DNA of 53,781 nucleotides from Actinomycetes bacterium (GTDB lineage: Bacteria; Actinomycetota; Actinomycetes; Propionibacteriales; Propionibacteriaceae). The stretch's first letter is position 1, and the number at the start of each line of letters is the position of its first letter. The notes under the pieces were generated by a model. That model was not told the DNA's origin and did no database searches. It saw only the letters and a list, made by a program, of their open reading frames with translations. Position numbers and translations under genes: made by a program. Below, one piece after another: positions 1 through 8,006 of the stretch. The stretch is from contig JAJXWF010000003.1 in assembly GCA_021781735.1 (NCBI GenBank), positions 1-53,781 on the forward strand, read 5' to 3'.

Positions 1-969
1 TCCTCGTCCCTCCCGGAGGGGGGACGCTGCCGGCCAACTGCTTCACCTGCGCCAGGGTGTCGGTGTTGCGATCCTCGTCCCTCCCGGAGGGGGGACGCTG
101 CATGGTGTTCCAGATGGTTTCGTGGGCGGGTTGGTAGTTGCGATCCTCGTCCCTCCCGGAGGGGGGACGCTGCCGTCGCATCATGCACCGCGATCTCAGA
201 GAGGGCACCGTTGCGATCCTCGTCCCTCCCGGAGGGGGGACGCTGCTGGCGGCGTCGTTGCGTGCTCTGACGTAGAGGGGGACGTTGCGATCCTCGTCCC
301 TCCCGGAGGGGGGACGCTGCTTTCAACGCCCCGTGCACGTCGTCAACGGGGGAAAAGTTGCGATCCTCGTCCCTCCCGGAGGGGGGACGCTGCCGCCCGG
401 ATTGAGGGCGCGGTGAATGCGATCGGGGCGTTGCGATCCTCGTCCCTCCCGGAGGGGGGACGCTGCACCAGTGATGTTGTTGATCACCTGCGACAGGGGG
501 ATGTTGCGATCCTCGTCCCTCCCGGAGGGGGGACGCTGCACACGGTCCGCCAGTGCATGAGCAGCAGCCCGAGGGGGTTGCGATCCTCGTCCCTCCCGGA
601 GGGGGGACGCTGCGTAGCGTTCACTGCGGCCGCGTCCGCGGCGAACACGTTGCGATCCTCGTCCCTCCCGGAGGGGGGACGCTGCATGCGCTGAACGTGT
701 TCGCCGGGAAGTTGATGGTGTTGCGATCCTCGTCCCTCCCGGAGGGGGGACGCTGCACACGCGGATCTGCTCGGCCGACGAGGCCTGGGAGTTGCGATCC
801 TCGTCCCTCCCGGAGGGGGGACGCTGCTCTCCTGTTCGTGCTGGGTGAAGTACCAGGTCGGGTTGCGATCCTCGTCCCTCCCGGAGGGGGGACGCTGCTC
901 TTGGGTGGCTGCGCGGTGAGCTTCACCTGGAGGTTGCGATCCTCGTCCCTCCCGGAGGGGGGACGCTGC
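1..969 (-). CRISPR. Type I-C CRISPR array, 13 spacers visible, runs off the left edge
   Basis: One 37-base repeat occurs complete at 65, 137, 210, 284, 357, 430, 503, 577, 649, 720, 791, 862 and 933, with the last 30 bases of another copy at 1-30. The complete copies read identical by eye. The 13 spacers are 34-37 bases long and all differ. Read on the minus strand the repeat starts GCAGCGTCCCCCC and ends GGATCGCAAC, close to the GGATTGAAAC end of known type I-C repeats, and CCCTC/GAGGG in the middle can form a short hairpin. The likely transcribed strand is therefore minus, the same as the cas genes, with the newest spacer at 899-932 beside the leader. Each spacer can be read in an open frame on the minus strand, as expected if taken from phage or plasmid genes. 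Identical repeats up to the leader suggest an array that was recently maintained. Confidence 0.98.
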
Positions 970-1107
970 CCTGGCCGACAAGGCCCAAGCATCACCAAAG
1001 TAGGTCATACCGCCGACCTTGTGGACAACCTCTGCCCTGGCTGGGAGCTTGGCTGCAGAAACTGCGCCTCAGCGGCATGCGTGATGAGGGTTCCTAAGGA
1101 CTAAGGA
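970..1107 (-). promoter_or_regulatory. CRISPR leader region
   Basis: This stretch lies between the end of cas2 and the first repeat, is less GC-rich than its surroundings and contains no convincing gene. Its position downstream of cas2 and upstream of the array in the direction of transcription is where type I-C leaders lie, so it should hold the array promoter and the integration anchor. No promoter boxes could be assigned with confidence. Confidence 0.6.
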
Positions 1108-1398
1108 TCAGAAGATCCTTGCCCCACGAGGTTGCCGCTGCACCTCCGCTCCGAGATCTTGGGTGCGGTCGAGGCTCCCGGCCGCCAAACGATAGATCCG
1201 GATGCTGTCCCGTTCGTCGATGATTTGGACCAGTTGATGGAGTAACTTCACCAATTGGGCTTCGGCGCAGCGGAACTCGAAGACGGACTTCTGCACACGA
1301 TCACCCACACCCTCGCACGCTTGGGCGACGAGTCGGAGTCGCCGCTCCCCTTCCCGGGTCTGGGTGTTCACGTCGTACGTGATGAGGCATTCGATCAC
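1108..1398 (-). CDS. cas2: CRISPR-associated endoribonuclease Cas2 (type I-C)
   Basis: Cas2 is the structural partner of Cas1 in the spacer integration complex. The 96-residue product begins with the ferredoxin-like first strand VIECLITYDVNT, carrying the usual Asp of the YDV motif, and continues through RVQKSVFEF and a late SIRIYRL strand, all typical of I-C Cas2 proteins; family members are about 95-97 residues. The GTG start at 1398 is preferred because it overlaps the cas1 stop as GTGA; an upstream in-frame GTG at 1410 would add four residues. The gene appears intact. Because the cas1 copy upstream is interrupted by an insertion sequence in the same orientation, cas2 transcription may now depend on read-through from that element. 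Confidence 0.93.
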   Translation of the reverse strand: MIECLITYDVNTQTREGERRLRLVAQACEGVGDRVQKSVFEFRCAEAQLVKLLHQLVQIIDERDSIRIYRLAAGSLDRTQDLGAEVQRQPRGARIF

Positions 1399-1830
1399 GA
1401 GGAGCTCCACGGCTGATAGGGAAAGTCTGGCTCGCGCAGGTGCCGAGCTAATAGCCGTGCCTGGATGATCGGCACCTGTGCGGCGGGCACTTTGCGGGCG
1501 AGGGCCCTGTGGGGCCACTCCCGTTGTCTGGATTGTGCCCACGCGTCGAGGAACACCAGGAGTCCGTCGTGGGTGAATTCTCGTGCGCCTCCGGGAAGCT
1601 CGCGGGTGTGCTTCGCGTCGGTGAGTTGTCCTCGGTTCACCATGGTGGCGACGAGTCGGTCGACCAGCGGTGCGCGCATCTCTTCCATGAGGTCTAGGGC
1701 GAGGGATGGCTTGGTGCCGCGTACGCCGTGCATGAAGCCGATCATGGGGTCGAGCCCTACATGCACCAGGGCGGCGTGGACGGCCGATCGGAGCAGGCCA
1801 TACCCCATGGATAGGTAGCAGTTGACTGGG

Positions 1831-1838
1831 TCGAGTGG
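1831..1838. repeat. Target-site duplication, left copy
   Basis: TCGAGTGG directly abuts the left inverted repeat of the insertion sequence and matches the copy at 3445-3452. It is the cas1 sequence duplicated on insertion. Confidence 0.9.
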
Positions 1839-1885
1839 GGTCAAGTCCCGGGTGGTGGTGTAGCGGTGGATCCTTCGGATTCGGG

Positions 1886-2089
1886 TTAGAAGGGTTGTTC
1901 TGCGGGGGTGGGTTGGGTGGTCGGGTTGGTGTCTGGTCTCCAGTGGGTGTCGGGGTCGAGGATGTCGTCGGGCCAGGGGGCGGGGTGGCCGTTGTCGTCC
2001 CACCAGCCGGTGTCGTGGCCGGCGGTGAGGGTGTGGAGGTAGTCGGCGCGGGGGTGGCCGGGGCCGAACGCGTCGGGGCGGTGGGTCAT
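1886..2089 (-). CDS. Small hypothetical protein encoded inside the IS256 element
   Basis: A 67-residue reading frame starting MTHRPDAFGPGHPR and ending TTQPTPAEQPF, rich in Pro, Asp, His and Trp. Its ATG overlaps the transposase stop codon as ATGA, so it is placed for translational coupling, and it ends well inside the left terminal repeat. No catalytic motif, membrane segment or DNA-binding motif is visible. Most IS256 elements carry only a transposase gene, so this could be a passenger or accessory gene, or simply a fortuitous frame in GC-rich DNA. The coupled start favours a real gene, moderately. Confidence 0.45.
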   Translation of the reverse strand: MTHRPDAFGPGHPRADYLHTLTAGHDTGWWDDNGHPAPWPDDILDPDTHWRPDTNPTTQPTPAEQPF

Positions 2090-3324
2090 GCGGCGTTCTC
2101 CAGTTCAGGGGTGAGCTTGGTGTCGTTGGTGGTGGGGGTGGTGCGGCAGCGGGTGAGCAGGTCGAGTCCGAGGTAGCGGCGGCCTTCGGCCCATTCGTCG
2201 GTTTGTTCGGCGAGTACGGCGCCGACGAGACGGATGATCGCGTCCCGGTTGGGGAAGATGCCCACGGAATCGGTGCGGCGGCGGATCTCCCGGTTCAACC
2301 GTTCGGAGGGGTTGTTCGACCAGATCTGCATCCACACGTCCTTCGGGAAGCCAGTGAAGGCCAGCACGTCGGCCCGCGCCTGGTCGAGGTGGTCGAACAC
2401 GGCGGGCAGTTTGTCCTCGACGTAGTCCAAGAGCCGGTCGAACTGGGCGTGCACGGCCTGCGCGTCGGGTTGGTCGTAGACCGAGTGCAGCATCGCCTTC
2501 ACCGCCGGCCACAGCGACTTCGGGCACACCGACATCAGGTTCGCGGCGTAGTGGGTACGACATCTCTGCCAGACCGCGCCGGGCAGGTTCGCCGCGATCG
2601 CATCTTTCAAGCCCTGGTGGGCATCGGAGGTGACCAGGCGGACCCCGGTCAGGCCGCGGGCGACCAAGTCCGCGAAGAACGTGTTCCACGCCGGCCCCGT
2701 CTCCGAGGTGGCAACCTTCAGGCCCAACACTTCACGATGCCCGTCGGCGTTGACACCGGTGGCGACCAGGACGACCGCGTTCACCACCCGGCCGCCCTCA
2801 CGGACCTTCATCGTCAACGCGTCCGCGGCGACGAACGTGAACGGGCCCGCGTCGTGCAGGGGTCGGTGGCGGAACTGGTCGACGTGCTCGTCCAGCTCGC
2901 CGGCCATCCTCGACACCTGCGACTTCGACAGCGAATGGATACCCAACGTTTTGACCAGCTTGTCCATCCGGCGAGTCGACACCCCCGCCAGGTAACAATC
3001 CGCCACCACGGTGATCAGCGCCGTCTCGGCCCGTTTGCGCCGCTCCAACAACCACTCCGGAAAGTACGTACCCGAGCGCAGTTTCGGGACCGCGACGTCG
3101 ATGGTGCCGACCCGGGTATCCAACTCGCGGTGCCGGTAACCGTTGCGCTGCGCGACCCGGCCCGGCGTGGCCTGGCCCCACTCGGCGCCGACCACGGCAT
3201 CCACGTCCGCCGACAGCAGGGTGTTGATGATGGTCTGCAACAGGTGACGCATCAGATCCGGCGACGCATCACCCAGCGCTTCGCTGAGCACCCCGACAGG
3301 GTCGACAATGTGAGGAGCGGTCAT
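2086..3324 (-). CDS. IS256-family transposase
   Basis: A 412-residue DDE transposase of the Mutator/IS256 group, the usual size for the family. The catalytic triad is visible as Asp168 (FTFVAADAL), Asp234 (VTSDAHQGLK) and Glu341 (NNPSERLNREIRRRT), and the family CxxH signature as Cys255 to His258 (WQRCRTHYAANL). The N-terminal NGYRHRELDTRVG segment is also typical. No frameshift or stop interrupts it, so it is probably functional. It lies in the same orientation as the cas genes it splits, so it may act as a mobile roadblock or promoter for cas2. Its stop overlaps the next small reading frame as ATGA. Confidence 0.97.
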   Translation of the reverse strand: MTAPHIVDPVGVLSEALGDASPDLMRHLLQTIINTLLSADVDAVVGAEWGQATPGRVAQRNGYRHRELDTRVGTIDVAVPKLRSGTYFPEWLLERRKRAETALITVVADCYLAGVSTRRMDKLVKTLGIHSLSKSQVSRMAGELDEHVDQFRHRPLHDAGPFTFVAADALTMKVREGGRVVNAVVLVATGVNADGHREVLGLKVATSETGPAWNTFFADLVARGLTGVRLVTSDAHQGLKDAIAANLPGAVWQRCRTHYAANLMSVCPKSLWPAVKAMLHSVYDQPDAQAVHAQFDRLLDYVEDKLPAVFDHLDQARADVLAFTGFPKDVWMQIWSNNPSERLNREIRRRTDSVGIFPNRDAIIRLVGAVLAEQTDEWAEGRRYLGLDLLTRCRTTPTTNDTKLTPELENAA

Positions 3325-3444
3325 CGTGATGACTCCATTCGAGTGAGAAGTAGAGAGCTTTCTCGAAGGATCACACGGTGACCGCCCCTACGTCCAAGGA
3401 CAGGCCGGACCACCGCGCGCTACACCACTATGAGGGACTCAACT

Positions 3445-3452
3445 TCGAGTGG
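3445..3452. repeat. Target-site duplication, right copy
   Basis: TCGAGTGG directly abuts the right inverted repeat of the insertion sequence. Keeping only one copy restores the cas1 reading frame. Confidence 0.9.
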
Positions 3453-4030
3453 GGGGCGCCGGGAGCGCCCCAACGGGGCGGATCGGGAGAAGATCAGCGA
3501 ACTGTTGGCGAAGTACACGCGAGCGGCGCGGCCTTCGATGCCCAGAATCTCGGCGAGGCTTGTCGCGTCAGCCAGCTGCTTGATGGCCTCGCCGTGCTGA
3601 CGCCCGACTTCTCTCAGAGCGCCTTGTTTGCGCTCCTCGGTCGCGTCGCGAGCTGCCCGCAAGAGAAGCTGTCGATAGCCTTGGAGCTTCCCGGCGACGA
3701 AAAGCCTGGCCAGATCTACTCGATGGTCAGTGTCATTGAAGGCGCGGTACTGGGCGAGCCGTAGCTCTCCCCGCCCGGGTTCGTCTCCCCCGACGCTCGC
3801 GATGAGTCGCCCGTTCTGACTGATCCATGTGACGTGGATACGAAGTTCAGCGCATCTTCGAAGGGCGTCGGGGCTGACTGCCACTCCACCCCACAACACC
3901 ATGGATTCGAGCCGAAGCATAGGGACCAGCCGTCGTTGTGGGTGGTCGGGATGGACAACACGCAGCGCATCTCCCTCAAGGTGAAGCGACGAACCGGGCG
4001 TTGTCACGTAGAGGGTGTCCAGACTGTCCA

Positions 4031-4648
4031 TCAGCCGTCTTCCTCAAATAGGAGGGCGGCGTGTCCGTCGGTGCGGAGCGGCGCCCCATTTTCGTCGACG
4101 AGGCAAACGTCACGAAGGCTGCAGTCCCGACATCGGGCATCAGAAGCTCGAGGAGGCATGACGCCGGAGTCCAGCATCTGACGGACAGCCTCCAAGGTGC
4201 GTATGGCAGCGGCCCGGAGGGGCTCGTCAATGAGGACTTCCTGCCGTCGGTTCTCCTTATGGGCGTACAGGACTCCGTATTCAACGGCCGTATCGAACAT
4301 CGTCTCCAAACACAGTGCCTGAATGGCAAGTTGCTGGGACGCTGGGGCAAGATGTCGCGCGGAGCGAACGGGCTTGTATTCGACTGGCACCGGTCGAGGA
4401 TGCAATTCGACGCAGTCGCAGACCCCGATCACTTCCAGCTCCTGATGAAAGACCGGCAGTGACAGCCAGCATTCGACCCCGTTGCGGCGGACGCGCCTCG
4501 TCTCGCGGTCGACGCTGGAGTGCTGGGCGGATCCGATCGCGGTGTGCACGTTGTCGGACCATTCTCCGTCCAGAGTGATCAGCGCCGCCTGTCTCGGACA
4601 GTAGGAGAAGTGCTCCACAGCGGAGATTGGTAGTGCGTACTCGTCCAC
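4031..4648 (-). CDS. cas4: CRISPR-associated exonuclease Cas4 (type I-C)
   Basis: Cas4 is a RecB-like nuclease with a 4Fe-4S cluster that trims prespacers and selects those next to a proper PAM for Cas1-Cas2. The 205-residue product has the iron-sulfur cysteines in the usual places: Cys17 in FSYCPRQ and Cys173, Cys176 and Cys182 in CRDCSLRDVC. The RecB-type nuclease residues are Asp78 in GVCDCVEL and Glu90-x-Lys92 in PVEYKPV. The stop overlaps the cas1 start by one base, so it belongs to the same operon. It seems intact, but its partner Cas1 is broken, so at present it probably has no adaptation role. Confidence 0.93.
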   Translation of the reverse strand: MDEYALPISAVEHFSYCPRQAALITLDGEWSDNVHTAIGSAQHSSVDRETRRVRRNGVECWLSLPVFHQELEVIGVCDCVELHPRPVPVEYKPVRSARHLAPASQQLAIQALCLETMFDTAVEYGVLYAHKENRRQEVLIDEPLRAAAIRTLEAVRQMLDSGVMPPRASDARCRDCSLRDVCLVDENGAPLRTDGHAALLFEEDG

Positions 4649-5511
4649 TACATGACCTGGTCGTAAGTCACTCCGCTTGGAAGCTCATCTACGTCCACCG
4701 AGATGTCGTAGTCCTGCACGCTCCGCGCAAGCTCCACGTCGGGGTGTCGGCTCACCTTGACCCGGTCCACCAGTTGGTGCATGGGTGCTGCACCAAACGC
4801 ATCGTGGTGGGTGAAGACGAATAGGCCGCGGGTGGCCATGTTTGCGCGCGCAGCGCTCGACGTGTGGTCGAACATAGAAGCCAGCGTCTTGTACAGCAGC
4901 TCCAGATCACGCTCGGACACCCCCGTCTGCTTCCCCCGGCTGGCTGAGTAGCCGATGACTGCGGTGTAGAGCCCGTACGGGATGGTCCACTTGTTGCCCA
5001 TGGTGCCGCCGCCCTTCTCGGCATCGGCGACGGTGGTGTGGGTGAGCCGAGTGATCGCGTGCTCGGCTGGTGCGACTGGGTCGACGCTGCGAGCGAACGA
5101 CACTTGAACTGGCCCACGGATCTGGCCAAGAGCTGGCGTGTCCTTCATGGACAGCACCGCGCCGAACAGGCGGATGTCCACGTAGGTGCGACACAGCCAC
5201 TCGCGGGCGGCATCGGCGTTCTTGGTCTCCTTACCGAGCTTGAGATTGGCTTGCTGATAGGATTTCTCGAGCACTGAGTTCAGGGGAACTCCTGCGGTCA
5301 CGAAGATGTCGTAGCCTCCCTCCCCGCCTGCAGCGAGGGGAATGGTGTCGCGCACCTTGCGCTTCAGTGACACGTCGGTCACCAAGCCGTGGCCGGTCTC
5401 GGGATCGACCCGGGGCCGGTTGCCGGCATCGGGGTCTCCGTTGGGGTTGCCGTCGTGGATGTCGAACAGCAGAACGATGTCGTGACGGACGCTGGGATCG
5501 GTCATGTTCAT
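4648..5511 (-). CDS. cas7: Cascade backbone protein Cas7 (Csd2, type I-C)
   Basis: Cas7 forms the helical backbone that holds the crRNA in the I-C interference complex. The 287-residue product opens with the RAMP-like strand RHDIVLLFDIHDGNPNGDPDAGNRPR, characteristic of Csd2 (positions about 8-33), followed by VTDVSLKRKVRD. Length matches the family. GAAGGA lies seven bases before the ATG chosen; an ATG two codons later is also possible. The stop codon overlaps the cas4 start by one base. No lesions are seen, so the interference complex should assemble. Confidence 0.95.
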   Translation of the reverse strand: MNMTDPSVRHDIVLLFDIHDGNPNGDPDAGNRPRVDPETGHGLVTDVSLKRKVRDTIPLAAGGEGGYDIFVTAGVPLNSVLEKSYQQANLKLGKETKNADAAREWLCRTYVDIRLFGAVLSMKDTPALGQIRGPVQVSFARSVDPVAPAEHAITRLTHTTVADAEKGGGTMGNKWTIPYGLYTAVIGYSASRGKQTGVSERDLELLYKTLASMFDHTSSAARANMATRGLFVFTHHDAFGAAPMHQLVDRVKVSRHPDVELARSVQDYDISVDVDELPSGVTYDQVM

Positions 5512-5522
5512 GGTTGGTTCCT

Positions 5523-7322
5523 TCAGTTCTGGGTCGGGGACGTAGTCGGTTCGGCATCAGCGCCGAGGAGTAGCCGTTGTTGGCGTGCGGCTTCGCGCTC
5601 ATGGCTGCGGTGCGCTCGCTCGTGGTGGTAACCCATGACGAACATCGCCTGTTCCTCGGTGGAGGCGCGCACCGGTAGTGTCCTGCCTGGCTGCAACAGC
5701 GAGACGACCTGGTCGATGTCTCGCTGGTAGAAGTAGTCTCCTTTGCGGCGTCGGAGCTTGTTCAACCAGGCTGCGGCCTGCTTTTCGCCTGCGGTGATCG
5801 CCGTTCGTGGGTCAGCGATCGCTCCCGCGAGGTGCTTGTCGGCGAAGGTGGCATTCGGTGCCGTGCCTCCGTCGGCTGTGGCGGCCGCGTACTGCAGGTC
5901 TGCATAGATCGCGAAAAGTCGACCTGCGACATAACACGGGTCGGTGCAGGTGAGGTCAAGCCCTGGCATGAGAGTTCCTTTCCGGTAGTTGCGGCGCAGC
6001 GCGAGCTGCAGCAGTGCGGCGCGTTGATCGTCCACGTGATGGTCTGCGCGGATACGTTGGAGCAGATGCGAGGCGAGGAAGCTTGGTGCTGGGCTGCCGT
6101 GAAGGGCGACCGTTCCCAGGCTCTCTTGGATGCCGTGGGGATGGTGCCCGGCCGTGTCCCCCAGCGGCAGATATCGGCCCCTGTCTACGTCGAATCGACC
6201 AGTCGCCGTGGCGAGCAGCCACAGCGACTGGTGACGGTGCCCTCCTTGCCCAAGAGGCTCAACCTCGGTGTCGTAGAACCAGCCGGCCACGTTCGCCCGG
6301 AGTTCATCAAGTGGTAGCGAAGTCCAGTCATTCACCACCAGACGGGGGCCGTTTCCCGAGATCACGAGGCTGTTGAACCGTGCGACGTCCATTTGTCCCT
6401 GGGATGCCACCCCCGAACCCACGGAGTCGAACAGGGAGGCGATGTCCTCCTCCCGGGCCTGGTCGAGCAGGGTGAAGACGTCGAATTGCGTTTCCCCTGC
6501 GATCCACCAGGTGGTCGCTGCGTCCTTGCTGCGCCGGACCCTGCGTTCGTCCGAGAGAAGGCTATTGAGGGCGAGGGGGATGCTTCGGGCACACGCTGTG
6601 CAGATCGGCACGTGAACGAGACCGACAGTGAGATCAAAGCCGAATGGGGCGGCGTTGATCGAGATGGGAGCCACGCCGCTCGACTGTCCGCCGGGCACGT
6701 ATGGGCCCTTCACCATCTGGGGGATGGTCTCAATCAATGCGCCGCTCCTCCCGCAGATCAGGCAGGTGCCGTGTTCACCGGACCCCTTGCGCTCTTCCAC
6801 GTGCCGTACCCAATATCCGACCAGGCTGGGAGCAGCGTGAGCGTTCACCCCGTCGACTTGGACCAGGACGTTGTCCTTGCTCGTCCACCTCTCCGGGCGC
6901 TGGATCTCGGGTGATTGATGGACGAATGACTGGAGTGCCTGCGCAATGGGGTCGTCGACGCCCTCATGCGTTGCCCACTCGATGACCAGATCCCTGTACG
7001 CCTGGTGAGAGTCAGCGACCCGATCTGGCTTGGACGACTCATCGCACCACCCGAGCACGTAACCGAGCCCGTCGTAGGGAACCAGAGCCTCCACGCCGCT
7101 GGACCGCACAACGCTCGGTGTCGAGTGCCATACCCCGACTACAAGCTTCGACCTGCCCTTGCGGTCTGAGGTGGAAGTGGTCAGCTCCGTCAGTTCACGT
7201 GCTGCAAGGCTGCCGTCCGCCCCAAGTTGCAGCAGCCATGTGAATCTTGTCTCCTGGTGATATGGCTTGACGTCAGGCAACGTCGCGGCATAGTCAACAA
7301 GTTCGCCATACATGGTTCTCAT
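5523..7322 (-). CDS. cas8c: Cascade large subunit Cas8c (Csd1, type I-C)
   Basis: Cas8c is the large subunit that recognises the PAM and recruits Cas3; in I-C systems an internal start can also give a small Cas11-like subunit. The 599-residue product begins MRTMYGELVDYAATLPDV, the normal Csd1 start, and contains the Csd1-type segments YWVRHVEERKGSGEHGTCL and CTACARSIPLALNSLL. The length is that of the family. Its start overlaps the cas5 stop (TGATG). A second ATG three codons later is an alternative start. The gene appears intact. Confidence 0.94.
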   Translation of the reverse strand: MRTMYGELVDYAATLPDVKPYHQETRFTWLLQLGADGSLAARELTELTTSTSDRKGRSKLVVGVWHSTPSVVRSSGVEALVPYDGLGYVLGWCDESSKPDRVADSHQAYRDLVIEWATHEGVDDPIAQALQSFVHQSPEIQRPERWTSKDNVLVQVDGVNAHAAPSLVGYWVRHVEERKGSGEHGTCLICGRSGALIETIPQMVKGPYVPGGQSSGVAPISINAAPFGFDLTVGLVHVPICTACARSIPLALNSLLSDERRVRRSKDAATTWWIAGETQFDVFTLLDQAREEDIASLFDSVGSGVASQGQMDVARFNSLVISGNGPRLVVNDWTSLPLDELRANVAGWFYDTEVEPLGQGGHRHQSLWLLATATGRFDVDRGRYLPLGDTAGHHPHGIQESLGTVALHGSPAPSFLASHLLQRIRADHHVDDQRAALLQLALRRNYRKGTLMPGLDLTCTDPCYVAGRLFAIYADLQYAAATADGGTAPNATFADKHLAGAIADPRTAITAGEKQAAAWLNKLRRRKGDYFYQRDIDQVVSLLQPGRTLPVRASTEEQAMFVMGYHHERAHRSHEREAARQQRLLLGADAEPTTSPTQN

Positions 7323-7978
7323 CAGGCCCCCCGCCCCACGTCGTCGATGTCAGGAACATGCATGATGCCGTTGGTCAGAGTCGCCTCGAACCATCGCGAG
7401 CGAGGGTTTCGCCCGTGGGCTTGGAATTCGATTGAGTGCAACATGACGCCCAAGTCCCCACTCGCCCCGACCGGGGGCGTCTCATCCGGATCGCCGAAGA
7501 ACGCGCCGAACTCGCGCGTGCCCAGGTAGGGGGTTGAGAAGCAGGCACCGCGCGTGACACGTCGCCGGAACTGGTCACGGTACTTCGCAGCCGGATCTGT
7601 CGCGTGCGGGTGCAGGGAGACGTGAGCATGAATCCGGTATGCGACGTCGACGAGTATCGTCGCCGCCCGCTGGGTGCGCTCGGCCACTGCGTCGACCACT
7701 TGCCCGGACAACGCAGCTTGGCTGGACAAGACCTGGTTCGTTTCGTTCCGCCGTACAGAGCGGTACTTGATCGGCTTCAGTACTTCGATGGCGGCGACAT
7801 CCCAGCGGAATTCTGGCTTCCAGAAGATCGCCTCCAGCACTCCGGTCGCCGCCGACGGCGTCATGACAGGGTAGGTGATCCTTTCCACCTTCGCCTCGGG
7901 TCGTGTGAACAACGCGCCGGGGCCCCATACCTGGACGACCAGGGGAGGTGCGCCGTCTCGCTGTCTAATGTGAACCAC
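7322..7978 (-). CDS. cas5c: crRNA-processing protein Cas5c (Csd5, type I-C)
   Basis: In type I-C systems Cas5 takes over Cas6's task and cuts the pre-crRNA at the base of the repeat hairpin. The product of about 218 residues contains VVQVWGPGALFTRPEAKVER, the conserved I-C Cas5 start region, then MTPSAATGVLEAIFWKP and GACFSTPYLGTREFGAFF. The start is a GTG at 7978, seven bases after AAGGAG; a GTG one codon earlier at 7981 is also possible. The reading frame continues open upstream into cas3, but nothing there resembles Cas5 and the spacing to the cas3 stop (28 bases) fits the later start. Confidence 0.92.
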   Translation of the reverse strand: MVHIRQRDGAPPLVVQVWGPGALFTRPEAKVERITYPVMTPSAATGVLEAIFWKPEFRWDVAAIEVLKPIKYRSVRRNETNQVLSSQAALSGQVVDAVAERTQRAATILVDVAYRIHAHVSLHPHATDPAAKYRDQFRRRVTRGACFSTPYLGTREFGAFFGDPDETPPVGASGDLGVMLHSIEFQAHGRNPRSRWFEATLTNGIMHVPDIDDVGRGA

Positions 7979-8006
7979 CACTCGGCTCCTTCCTGAATTT
8001 CTTGGG

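Larger units (their letters stand above)
1839..3444 (-). mobile_element. IS256-family (Mutator-type) insertion sequence in cas1
   Basis: An element of about 1606 bp with imperfect terminal inverted repeats: the left end starts GGTCAAGTCCCGGG and the inverted right end AGTTGAGTCCCTCA, and both share GTGGTGTAGCG about 15 bases in. It is flanked by the direct repeat TCGAGTGG at 1831-1838 and 3445-3452, the 8-bp target duplication typical of IS256-family elements. It carries one transposase gene and a small downstream open reading frame. The intact transposase and perfect duplication indicate a recent insertion. The outer borders could shift by two bases because the flanks share two further G residues. 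Confidence 0.93.
1395..4031 (-). pseudogene. cas1: cas1 interrupted by an IS256-family element
   Basis: Cas1 is the integrase that inserts new spacers. The 5' part (3445-4031, 195 codons) starts MDSLDTLYVTTPGSSL and carries the catalytic Glu at about 166 in EILGIEGRAARVYF. The 3' part (1395-1830) begins inside the conserved RPP-DPVN-SMGYG motif and carries the second and third active-site residues (His about 229 in GFMHGVRGTKPS; the acidic residue in LALDLMEE, about 242-245). An insertion at 1839-3444 separates them. Deleting 1831-3444 on paper joins codon GA|C (Asp196) in frame and gives one 340-residue Cas1, the normal size for the family, with no other lesion. The 5' part alone now ends in a 17-residue tail read from the insertion. 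Neither half should be active; precise excision would restore the gene. Confidence 0.95.

Noticed and set aside
122-1104. Open frames of 125-190 codons on both strands over the CRISPR repeats
   Set aside because: They repeat the same residues every 71-74 bases because they translate the array; not genes.
1835-2176. Gly/Val-rich plus-strand frame inside the IS256 element
   Set aside because: Low-complexity shadow of the small minus-strand frame and the transposase end.
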